NCBI GenBank assembly: GCA_050486105.1
Contig: JBJHCR010000143.1
Span: 1 to 15,386, forward strand
DNA: 15,386 nucleotides
Direction: 5' to 3'
Source: JAEXNA01 sp050486105
GTDB taxonomy: Bacteria; Vulcanimicrobiota; Xenobia; Xenobiales; JADMJV01
The notes beneath the pieces were generated by a model. It was not told the origin of the DNA. It saw only the letters and a list, made by a program, of their open reading frames with translations, and searched no databases. Shown here piece after piece: positions 5,670-13,005 of this stretch (its first letter is position 1; every line of letters begins with the position of its first letter). The position numbers were made by a program, and so were the translations under genes.

Positions 5670-8210
5670 ATGAGTAGATTTCAGCGCAAAAGAGTATTTG
5701 GAATGGCCTTGGTTTCGGTATTGATGGTTTCCATCGTCCTTCTGGCCATGGCGGCTGCCTTCTTTACCTCCCACAAAGCCGACCTCTCCCTGATGGTTTC
5801 TACCCAAGCTAGAGAGCAAGCCAAGAACGGTTGTCTGTCGGCAGCAGAGTTTATCCAATACAAATTGGAGAACGATCGCTTCTTCGGTCGAGCGCCGTTC
5901 GGTTCGAATCCGGCCTACCCTATCAAGGAGAAGTTCCCTGAGGATAGCGATGAGCCCATCCTGACGGTGACCTATGAGGGGGATCGAGTCGATCCCTTGA
6001 ACAATGTGGTGAGGGGCTACTTCCCAGCCACCGAGACCCACTTTGAAGCGTGGATACTCAACAATTTGGACAACGATATCCCCGCCGGTTGCTCCAAGGG
6101 CCAAGCTCCTCCCAGATCGGTTCGAGTCTGGATCGCAACCAAGAAGGACAATGTCACCAAGAATTTGGATTTTATTCTCAAGCGAAGTCCATTTGCCAGC
6201 GCAACTCTATTGTCGGGACGCGACATCGACGTAAGTTTGTCCAGTTCGGCCACTGGGGCTTGGTGGCTGGGTTCCCGCCAGCCTTCGGGAAATGCCGTCC
6301 GCGCCAAAGGAACCATTCGCGGACCCGAGGTTTACAGCACCCAGAACCTGGCCATTCTCTTCGAACCGTCGGAGGGAGTCGATGACCGCCAGAGCGCTCC
6401 TTACGGAGTCTTGCAGGGCACTTCCATTTCCCTCCAAGTCAACGGAGTGAGCACCGAAATCGACTCCGACGACCATCGACTCAGCCTCATTCAGTCTAAC
6501 ATTCAAGGCTCTGTGAGTCCCGGCAGCGGAGACTTCAACGTCCCTACCCTCGACAGTGAAGAACTTAGAAAATCGACTCACCGCTTTCGGGTGCCCAATC
6601 AAGAAGTCTCCTTCAGGACTGTCTATGTGAATGGAGATCCGGTCCATCAACTGCTGGGTGACGGACAAGTCATCCACGAATACAACCCTAATGTCACCAG
6701 CTATTCCACTACGACTTCTACGACCACCATAGAGTCCACCAGTGGAACCAGCGCTCCCCCACCACCGGCTACTTCCCCAGGCAAATCGGCATTCGGCCAC
6801 AGCAAAGGGAAAGGTAAATCCAGCAATCCCTTCGACGAATGGCCGGGACAAACCGGAGGAGGCGAGACCACCACCACGACGACGATAACCACTCACGAAG
6901 TGGTCTCAATCGATCGCTTCCACGCTTGGAGTGACGGAAGCTATCCCGTGGCCCTCTTTGACTTGGAAACTCGAACCATGGCCATAAATCAGGACGTGGA
7001 GTTGCACAGTGATCACAACTTCACCCTGAACGCCAAGACGGAAAACAACTCTCCTGACCGCGACGGTCAACCGACCCTCATCCTAGGCAACGAATTTCGG
7101 GGATCTACCTTGGCGGCGCAAGGGATCAACATCGACGGGTCCGTCGGCGGCCAGGGAGCCCTGAAGGCCCTCGATGACGGCTTGAAAATTCGAGCCAAGA
7201 GTTCCCTCTCCACAACCCCTGATTTTGGCATCGCCCTTCACTCCACCGGAGACGTCGAACTCTCTCGGCCAGAAAGGTCAAACAGGGATGGCCTACCCAT
7301 CGACTGGGAAGCCTTCAAGATCGCCGTGGAAAGTGGGTCAAGCGAATCCAGAGCCCTGTCTGAGCAGTTGGACAACTGGATGGATCAAGAAAACCAGCAG
7401 ATCGTAGCCGACCGACTGCAGAGGGTCAAGCTCGCTGAAGCGGGGAACGACGACGACTTTGAGGCGATATGGCTGGGTTTAACCCGTGAGTTTCCGGCCG
7501 ACGAGCTGGCCCAAGAAAAACTGAAAGAGTGGATGTTTCCAGGTCAGAAAGCTTCCCCAGGGAAGGGCCCCAGCGATGACGGGCCGGGTCCCGGAAAAGG
7601 CCCTGGGAAAGGAGGTCCAAACCAAGACGTTGAGACGGAACACGGGGGTGGAGACTCCGCCGCACCGCCCTCCGAGAGTTCTGGGACGGAAGCCATCCCC
7701 AGTGGGGGCGGAGTGACCTTGGATCGCTATATTCGACTTCGAGAATACCTCAGAACTGCTAAGCGAGGAGAGCCCGACGCCAGCTGGCTGGACCCCATCT
7801 CCACCGAGCAGGCAGAAATGCGAAGCACCGATGTGACCAAGCTGATCACCAGTCAACTCAGTGCTTATCAGGTGCATGCGGGCCAGTCCGCGTTCGAAGT
7901 TGATGGGGTGTCCGCTCTTAGGTGGAACTCACTGAGGAGATTCTTTGCAGGTTCAAACCCGTTCTTATCCGAGTATCACCCCGATATGACCTTCCGAGGA
8001 CTCATTTACGCGGGAGGAGACTTCAAATTTGACACCAAGAGCCTAGGGGTGGAGATTGAAGGCGCCCTGGTGGCTCACGGAGACGTTAAAATCAACAACG
8101 CCACTGGAGCTCGATTCATCTACAACGGCGAGCTTTTGGAAAATTTATTCGCCACCTACGATGGAGATAACAGTGTCAAACTTGAGAGAAGCTTTTGGAC
8201 CTTCTATTGA
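5670..8210 (+). CDS. Very large PilX-like prepilin / minor-pilin protein
   Basis: 846 residues from the ATG at 5670 (AGGAG 10 nt upstream); a TTG two codons earlier at 5664 is a closer, alternative start. The N-terminus RFQRKRVFG-MALVSVLMVSIVLLAMAAAFF looks like a type IV prepilin: a short basic leader, a Gly at the expected cleavage site (G11), then a hydrophobic helix (about 12-33). Position +5 is Ser instead of the Glu of major pilins, as in PilX/GspK-type minor components. The body is far larger than usual for pilins. It has a beta-rich region (about 170-330), a Thr/Ser/Pro-rich low-complexity segment (about 340-408) and a second beta-rich region (about 409-535). A Gly/Pro/Lys linker (about 626-683, repeats of PGKGP) precedes a C-terminal module with GLIYAGGDF...GALVAHGDVKINN resembling the repeats at the end of PilX-type and polymer-forming proteins. 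It is probably surface-displayed through a type IV pilus or type II secretion-like machine, none of whose core genes is in this window. It overlaps ispF. Confidence 0.75.
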   Translation: MSRFQRKRVFGMALVSVLMVSIVLLAMAAAFFTSHKADLSLMVSTQAREQAKNGCLSAAEFIQYKLENDRFFGRAPFGSNPAYPIKEKFPEDSDEPILTVTYEGDRVDPLNNVVRGYFPATETHFEAWILNNLDNDIPAGCSKGQAPPRSVRVWIATKKDNVTKNLDFILKRSPFASATLLSGRDIDVSLSSSATGAWWLGSRQPSGNAVRAKGTIRGPEVYSTQNLAILFEPSEGVDDRQSAPYGVLQGTSISLQVNGVSTEIDSDDHRLSLIQSNIQGSVSPGSGDFNVPTLDSEELRKSTHRFRVPNQEVSFRTVYVNGDPVHQLLGDGQVIHEYNPNVTSYSTTTSTTTIESTSGTSAPPPPATSPGKSAFGHSKGKGKSSNPFDEWPGQTGGGETTTTTTITTHEVVSIDRFHAWSDGSYPVALFDLETRTMAINQDVELHSDHNFTLNAKTENNSPDRDGQPTLILGNEFRGSTLAAQGINIDGSVGGQGALKALDDGLKIRAKSSLSTTPDFGIALHSTGDVELSRPERSNRDGLPIDWEAFKIAVESGSSESRALSEQLDNWMDQENQQIVADRLQRVKLAEAGNDDDFEAIWLGLTREFPADELAQEKLKEWMFPGQKASPGKGPSDDGPGPGKGPGKGGPNQDVETEHGGGDSAAPPSESSGTEAIPSGGGVTLDRYIRLREYLRTAKRGEPDASWLDPISTEQAEMRSTDVTKLITSQLSAYQVHAGQSAFEVDGVSALRWNSLRRFFAGSNPFLSEYHPDMTFRGLIYAGGDFKFDTKSLGVEIEGALVAHGDVKINNATGARFIYNGELLENLFATYDGDNSVKLERSFWTFY

Positions 8211-8760
8211 TGGCGGACAACAAGGCGGACTGACACGCGCTGAGATTATCGATCTCATCCACGAGCAAACCCGCTTTCGGACCGGGATCGGCTACGATGT
8301 CCACCGCTTCGTCGAGGGCAGACCCTTGATCCTGGGAGGGGTTTCCGTGCCCTATCACCTGGGACTCCTAGGCCATTCCGATGCCGACGTGGTCACCCGC
8401 GACGCCATGGATGCGATCCTCGGCGCTTCGGGTTGCTCGGACATCGGCACCTACTTCCCGGACGACGACAGCAGTTTCTTCGGGGCTGATTCTTTAGAAC
8501 TGGCAAAGAAAGTGTTGGAAATCATCTCTACTGCCGGCTTTGCCCTGGAAGGACTGGATTTGATGATCGTGGCCGAAGCTCCCAAGCTCAAACCACACGT
8601 CCCAGACATGAAAATGAAACTGGCTGCTGTGTTCAAGCTCAACGAACGGCAACTCGGCCTTAAAGCCACGACCAACGAAAAGATGGGTTGGGTGGGTCGC
8701 GGCGAGGGAATCGCCTGTCTGGCGAGCGCTCTGGTCCGTCAGGTTTCCGAACCTGGGTGA
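8173..8760 (+). CDS. ispF: 2-C-methyl-D-erythritol 2,4-cyclodiphosphate synthase
   Basis: Fifth enzyme of the MEP isoprenoid pathway, converting CDP-methylerythritol 2-phosphate to the 2,4-cyclodiphosphate with release of CMP; cytoplasmic homotrimer. The metal ligands are present: D42 and H44 in GIGYDVHRF and H68 in LLGHSDADV. So are FPDDDS (95-100), AEAPKLKPH (134-142) and KATTNEKMGWVGRGEGIA (164-181). The usual HA..DA after GHSDADV reads TRDAMDA, a mild departure. The start is uncertain. I chose GTG 8173 because GGAG lies 6 nt before it; ATG 8161 and TTG 8182 are in frame. All choices leave about 35 residues before the usual family start (RTGIGYD) and overlap the end of the prepilin gene (38 bp for GTG), so the two are probably translationally coupled. 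The extension could be a remnant of, or mimic, the linker seen in IspDF fusions. Confidence 0.93.
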   Translation: MSNLREAFGPSIDGGQQGGLTRAEIIDLIHEQTRFRTGIGYDVHRFVEGRPLILGGVSVPYHLGLLGHSDADVVTRDAMDAILGASGCSDIGTYFPDDDSSFFGADSLELAKKVLEIISTAGFALEGLDLMIVAEAPKLKPHVPDMKMKLAAVFKLNERQLGLKATTNEKMGWVGRGEGIACLASALVRQVSEPG

Positions 8761-8792
8761 AACGGGTAGAAGTGCGGTTAAGGAGGAGCCTA

Positions 8793-9482
8793 ATGAAACT
8801 TCACTATCACGGCCATTCAGTGGTGGCCTGTTCCAATGACACTCACAGCGTAGTATTCGATCCGTTCTTCACCGGCAACCCCGCCAATGGAGAGATACCC
8901 TCGGACCTCAAACCGGATACCATCGTACTCACCCACGGACACGAAGATCACGTCGGGGACACCGAAACCCTAGCCAAAAACCACGGAGCCACGGTGATCG
9001 CCGTCTATGAACTGGCCAATTTTCTGGGCGGGAAAGGCTTGGAGACCATCGGTTGTGGCTTAGGAGGGCGGGTCAATCATCCCTGGGGCTGGTCCAAGTT
9101 TGTCCCGGCTTTCCACTCCTCGTCCTTCGAAGGGCAGTACATGGGTATGCCGGCGGGAGTCATACTGGACTTCGACGGAACCAGAATCTACAACACCGGG
9201 GACACCTGCGTTTTCGGAGACATGAAACTCATCGCCGAGCTTTACCAACCAGAAGTCCTAATCTTGCCTGTGGGCGGCCACTTCACGATGGATGCCTTCG
9301 AAGCTCGCAAGGCCGTGGAACTGGTCAGTCCTAAGTTGGTCCTTCCAGTCCACTATAATACTTGGCCACCCCTGGAAATGGATATTCAAGCATTCAAAGC
9401 CGAGGTCGAAAAAACCACCTCGGCCAAAGTTCAGATCATGCAGAGCGGTGAGGTGTTTGAACTGACCGCAGGTAAAGTCTAA
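8793..9482 (+). CDS. UPF0173-type metallo-beta-lactamase-fold hydrolase
   Basis: 229-residue cytoplasmic metal-dependent hydrolase of the UPF0173/UlaG-like group; the substrate is unknown for the family in general. Metal-binding motifs are all present: H48-x-H50-x-D52-H53 (LTHGHEDHVGD), H108 (PAFHSS), D137 (YNTGDT), H163 (PVGGHFTMD) and H187 (PVHYNTWPP). The FDPFFTGNP near residue 22 is also typical. The ATG at 8793 follows a strong AGGAGG (8781-8786) with 6-nt spacing, so earlier in-frame starts that overlap ispF are unlikely. It lies 32 bp after ispF and just before an intrinsic terminator, making it the last gene of the prepilin-ispF operon. Length matches the family. Confidence 0.93.
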   Translation: MKLHYHGHSVVACSNDTHSVVFDPFFTGNPANGEIPSDLKPDTIVLTHGHEDHVGDTETLAKNHGATVIAVYELANFLGGKGLETIGCGLGGRVNHPWGWSKFVPAFHSSSFEGQYMGMPAGVILDFDGTRIYNTGDTCVFGDMKLIAELYQPEVLILPVGGHFTMDAFEARKAVELVSPKLVLPVHYNTWPPLEMDIQAFKAEVEKTTSAKVQIMQSGEVFELTAGKV

Positions 9483-9505
9483 ACCTTCAAGACCACCCAG
9501 GTATT

Positions 9506-9543
9506 GAGCCGGCGAAGAAACTTTCGTCGGCTCTTTGCGTTTT
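9506..9543 (+). terminator. Intrinsic terminator after the UPF0173 gene
   Basis: The stem GAGCCG-g-CGAA...TTCG-t-CGGCTC (9506-9533) has a small internal mismatch and a short A-rich loop. It is followed by the T-rich tail TTTGCGTTTT (9534-9543). It starts 23 bp after the stop codon and ends the prepilin-ispF-hydrolase transcript, implying that the next gene has its own promoter between about 9544 and 9628. Confidence 0.85.
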
Positions 9544-9628
9544 CTGGATGAGACTCTCCCATGAGCAGATCTTCGAAAAAACGCAATCACCCGAAGGATT
9601 CTTGATTATTTCTCAAAAACCTCAAAAA

Positions 9629-11404
9629 ATGCGCGCCATTCTGATTGTCCACCTAGCTGCCCTGCTCTTGTTCACTGGCTCAGCCGAAGCTCAAGCCCCT
9701 ACCCACATCGACAAGATCGTATCGGTGCGCCAGAGTGTTTCCGGAAACACTCTGCGTCTGGTGCTTGAGACTTCCAGCCGCCCCCCCGTGGGCAGCGTTT
9801 TCTACTACACGGGCCCCGAGCGACTTTTTGTGGAACTCAACGACGCTCTTCCGGCCACCAAGCTCGGCGCTCCTCCAAATGCTCAAATGGTGAAAGCCTG
9901 GACCCTGAAACAGACCGCAATGAACCGCTCCCAGCTCATCTTGGAGCTCGATCATCGACCCGCCACCTCGGAACTCAACGTTGCCATCCTATCAAATCCT
10001 CATCGCCTAGTGGTTGATGTTCCTTTGAATGCTGGAGTCTCCGACGACTTTCCCCTCACAGAGGGAGTTCGCTGGGTGCGAGAAGACCGTTTCTTGGACG
10101 GACGATGGGTGCGGCTCAACCGCCTGCTGTTCGACCCCAAAGATCCCAACGTCGAAGTGAAGATCGGCCTAGCCAAAGAGAACCTCAACGCTCGGGAGAC
10201 AGTGACCTCCATGGTGAGCCGACACGGGTCCTTAGCTGGGATCAACGGAGGGTACTTCGCTGGCGGTGGAGGGGTCCTGGGCCTAGTCTACAGGGACGGC
10301 AAAATAGTGGCTCCCCACGTGAGCCGTAGGCCACCGAGAAGCAGCTTCGGACTGACCAAGCAAGGCCAAGCTCTATTTGGACGTCTGGCGGCGCAAAGTG
10401 GACGTATAGTGGACCTCGAAGGGGGCGATTGGAGCCAGGCAGAGTTGGCCCTTGGAGGAGGCCCTAGATTATTGCAAAACGGCTCAGCCAGGATAACCGC
10501 CAAAGAAGAAGAGTTGGGACCTGGAGGGAACGATATCACCAGAGTCGCAGCTAGAACTCTGGTAGGGCAGCAGCAGAACGGTGAAATACTGTTCGCCACC
10601 GTCTCAGGCTTTCGGGACAACCACTCCCAAGGAGTGAAGTTCGAGCCTCTGGTAAGTTGGCTCAAGGGTCTCGGGGTTAGGGACGCGGTCAACTTTGATG
10701 GCGGTGCTTCGGTGGACATGGTCATCGGAGAGCACATCGTCTCCGATGGACCAGGCAATGCTTCCCAAGAGAAGCCGGTGGCCACCGCTCTGCTGATCAA
10801 CGATGGCCGAGAGCGACTCTACCCCTCAAAAGCCGTCTGGCAGATTGAACGCCGAACTCTGCCCGGAGATGGAAGCAGCACCTCGAACGTGAGCGTTTCT
10901 CTGACAACTCCCAGCGGACAACCCGTGCCTAACGGGACTCTAGTGCGCTTTTTCGCTCACAATTTGGCAGTAGAACCGGCGGAAGCCAAGACTGAGAATG
11001 GGCGGGTCGAGGTGAAGGTGAAAGCCATGCGTCGAAGGGGGCCTGCCCGCCTCACCATGACCTGCGGCCCCATCACCCAGCGCGAAGTTTTCGAACTTCA
11101 GGGTGGAGCGGTGACTCGAATATGGGCCCAGGTCACTTCTCGCTCCGAGCCTACGGAGAAGGAGAAAAAAGGGTGGAGTAGGACGCAGTTCAAACTGCAG
11201 TTGGTGGACCAATGGGGAACCTCGGTAGCCAACCAAACCTACCGCATCAGCCTCGACGGAGCAGCCTTTCAAGAGTTCCAGACCGACGCCCTGGGCATGT
11301 CTCATTTCACCGTAGACGCCCCCCCTGAAGGTACCACGGTAACCATCTCCAGTGGTGGAGCTCCCAATCTCATAATCCCTGTCCCTGCGGTGGCTGTTCC
11401 CTAG
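9629..11404 (+). CDS. Exported AMIN + phosphodiester glycosidase (NAGPA) domain protein
   Basis: 591 residues from ATG 9629. The signal peptide MRAILIVHLAALLLFTGSAEA-QA directs Sec export. Residues about 27-132 form an AMIN-like beta domain (VSVRQSVSGNTLRLVLETS...HRLVVDV), a module that usually targets proteins to peptidoglycan or envelope polymers. Residues about 145-392 are a NAGPA-type phosphodiester glycosidase domain with GINGGYF (204-210), ARTLVG (308-313) and NFDGGASVDMV (355-365). Residues about 400-590 are two Ig-like beta domains. A role in trimming phosphodiester-linked sugars of envelope polymers is inferred from the family; the substrate is unknown. Start choice is not firm. ATG 9548 adds 27 residues but lies 5 bp after the terminator, and TTG 9602 has GAAGGA very close upstream. 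ATG 9629 has no Shine-Dalgarno sequence but gives the cleanest signal peptide. The TAG stop lies inside the CTAG end of the adjacent foldback element. Confidence 0.85.
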   Translation: MRAILIVHLAALLLFTGSAEAQAPTHIDKIVSVRQSVSGNTLRLVLETSSRPPVGSVFYYTGPERLFVELNDALPATKLGAPPNAQMVKAWTLKQTAMNRSQLILELDHRPATSELNVAILSNPHRLVVDVPLNAGVSDDFPLTEGVRWVREDRFLDGRWVRLNRLLFDPKDPNVEVKIGLAKENLNARETVTSMVSRHGSLAGINGGYFAGGGGVLGLVYRDGKIVAPHVSRRPPRSSFGLTKQGQALFGRLAAQSGRIVDLEGGDWSQAELALGGGPRLLQNGSARITAKEEELGPGGNDITRVAARTLVGQQQNGEILFATVSGFRDNHSQGVKFEPLVSWLKGLGVRDAVNFDGGASVDMVIGEHIVSDGPGNASQEKPVATALLINDGRERLYPSKAVWQIERRTLPGDGSSTSNVSVSLTTPSGQPVPNGTLVRFFAHNLAVEPAEAKTENGRVEVKVKAMRRRGPARLTMTCGPITQREVFELQGGAVTRIWAQVTSRSEPTEKEKKGWSRTQFKLQLVDQWGTSVANQTYRISLDGAAFQEFQTDALGMSHFTVDAPPEGTTVTISSGGAPNLIIPVPAVAVP

Positions 11405-11567
11405 GGCGTGTCATCAATCAACCTTCCGTCGCTAAACTCGCCCATTTTCACCCTCTGCAAGCGATATTTTTCTGAAATACAACTCGGTATTAGGCGAAAA
11501 ATCTCACTTGCAGAGTGCAAAAATGTTCTTCGCGTAGCTTGAAACGTTGATTGATGACACGCCCTAG
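11401..11567. mobile_element. MITE-like foldback element with 22-bp perfect terminal inverted repeats
   Basis: The ends 11401-11422 (CTAGGGCGTGTCATC...) and 11546-11567 (...GATGACACGCCCTAG) are exact reverse complements over 22 bp. The symmetry continues inward without net indels: 11443-11472 and 11496-11525 match at about 25 of 30 positions, including CTCTGCAAG and ATTTTTC. A poorly matched stretch of about 20 bp separates the two paired blocks. The centre holds a small AATAC/GTATT stem. The 167 bp are non-coding and could fold into one long hairpin. The outer CTAG on both ends could be a target duplication (or TA alone), as made by IS5- or IS630-type transposases. No transposase is in the window, so it would be non-autonomous. 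Confidence 0.85.
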
Positions 11568-11641
11568 AAAAGATCCCTGAAGCCTGAGAAAGGCAAGCCC
11601 TACCGAGCCGTCGTAAACATACCTCGGGGAGAGACTTGGGT

Positions 11642-12925
11642 GTGTCCAGTGGGATCGAAGCTCATAGATTGAAGGCCGTCGTGGCTGCCCTGCTGTTGGC
11701 GGCGTTTTGGACCTTGCCTTGCGCCGCCCAAGAGCTTCCTATTCGAATCGACGCCAGTCAACAAGGGGCCGTCTTTCTCAGAAGCGTGGGCCAAGAAGAA
11801 GGTTACCGCAAGGTCAGCGACACTGTTCCCATTTCAGTGACCACCCAACCTGGTGAGCGGCTCGATATCAAAGTTCGTGGATACCGAAACTGGTGGACCG
11901 ACTGGCAGGGCGAACAGCAAGGTCGTATCGGGCCCGCCAACATCACCGTTCGTCTCGAGCCGGTCCCATCCTGGCAGCGCCTCAGCCTGTCGACGTTGCT
12001 CTTAGCTCTGGTCCTGGGATCCCTGATTTGGCATGGGAGAAGGCGAACAACGAATCGTCTTACGAAAGTCCAAGACGCCATGGAAGAGTTGCACCACCGG
12101 GTCAAGAAAGCCGAATCTGTAGGCTCCATTCCCCAACGATTGGGGCGATTCCGAATCCTGAGGGAGTTGGGAAAGGGAGGAATGGGAATTGTCTACTTGG
12201 GCGAAGATGCCGACGGCTGGCAGTTCGCCCTAAAGGTTCCCCAACGCATGGACGCCCGAGCGATGCGGGAGGCCGAGATCATGACAGGCTTGCAATCTCC
12301 TCATATCGTGCGCTACTTTGGCCTGGAGACTTGCCCCGAGAATCACAGCCCACCTCACCTGGTCTTGGAGTACCTTGAGGGAGAGACCCTACACGACCGA
12401 CTCCGGCGTCAAGGTCGCTTTCCTCTGAAAACCCTCGAGCGCCTGGTGGAGCACCTGCTGAATGGACTCGACGACGCTCATCAATTGGGCGTGGTGCATC
12501 GCGACCTCAAGCCTTCCAACATTTTCTTGGCCGGGCCGGAAGGCAAAGAAACTCTGAAGATTATGGACTTCGGTCTGGCTACGGACCAACAGGAGAGCGA
12601 CCTGACTCGCACCGGAGAAATGTTAGGCACCCCCAGTTACGCTGCCCCTGAGCAAATGCAAGGCACACCCTTGGACCATAGGGCCGACCTCTTTTCCACT
12701 GGAGTGATCCTCTATGAGATGGCCACGGGAATACTCCCGTGGAACTGCACCGAACCTCTGATGCTCCTCAAGCAAAAACTTGAGGTTGAACCGAAACCTC
12801 CATCTTTGTATCGAAGCGAGCTTCCTCAATCTTGGAACAAAGTGATCCTGGCACTTCTTCAAGCCGATCCCAACCAGCGACCACCATCCGTTGCCGAGGT
12901 CCGGGTCTTCTGGCTGGACAAATGA
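11642..12925 (+). CDS. Membrane Ser/Thr protein kinase with N-terminal extracytoplasmic domain
   Basis: 427 residues from GTG 11642; TTG 11636 is equally possible (GGGGAG at 11626 serves both). A signal peptide (hydrophobic KAVVAALLLAAFWTLPCAA, cleavage near residue 29) is followed by a small beta-rich domain of about 80 residues. That domain (IRIDASQQGAVFL...PGERLDIKVRGY) recalls a PEGA fold. One TM helix follows (about 116-131, LSTLLLALVLGSLIW) with a basic stop-transfer HGRRR, a short coiled segment, then a Hanks-type kinase (about 169-427). Catalytic residues are complete: Gly-rich loop GKGGMGIVYLG (177-187), VAIK-type Lys198 (FALKVP), HRDLKPSN (286-293, Asp288), DFG (309-311) and APE (335-337). 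The kinase should be active and cytoplasmic, with the sensor outside. Most PknB-type kinases have the opposite order. It is possibly cotranscribed with the ATP-grasp gene 80 bp downstream. Confidence 0.93.
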   Translation: MSSGIEAHRLKAVVAALLLAAFWTLPCAAQELPIRIDASQQGAVFLRSVGQEEGYRKVSDTVPISVTTQPGERLDIKVRGYRNWWTDWQGEQQGRIGPANITVRLEPVPSWQRLSLSTLLLALVLGSLIWHGRRRTTNRLTKVQDAMEELHHRVKKAESVGSIPQRLGRFRILRELGKGGMGIVYLGEDADGWQFALKVPQRMDARAMREAEIMTGLQSPHIVRYFGLETCPENHSPPHLVLEYLEGETLHDRLRRQGRFPLKTLERLVEHLLNGLDDAHQLGVVHRDLKPSNIFLAGPEGKETLKIMDFGLATDQQESDLTRTGEMLGTPSYAAPEQMQGTPLDHRADLFSTGVILYEMATGILPWNCTEPLMLLKQKLEVEPKPPSLYRSELPQSWNKVILALLQADPNQRPPSVAEVRVFWLDK

Positions 12926-13005
12926 GTCTCCAACCCAATTAGAGATTCTGAGAATTTCAAGTTTCCATCTTGGCTAACGCCGAGAGTTGCGCTAAGGTAG
13001 GCGCT

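Noticed and set aside
5432..5671. 79-codon minus-strand open frame covering the region between the c-di-GMP gene and the prepilin gene
   Set aside because: It overlaps the predicted prepilin promoter and Shine-Dalgarno sequence, its composition is basic and atypical, and it has no recognisable domain or convincing ribosome binding site.
6870..6895. ACC/ACG trinucleotide run in the Thr-rich part of the prepilin gene as a phase-variation tract
   Set aside because: The repeat is imperfect and in units of three, so slippage would change length without switching the frame; there is no sign of a phase-variable switch.
6207..6896. 229-codon minus-strand open frame inside the prepilin gene
   Set aside because: It is antisense to the prepilin reading frame, with Ser/Gly/Arg-rich sequence typical of a shadow of Thr/Ser/Pro-rich coding DNA.
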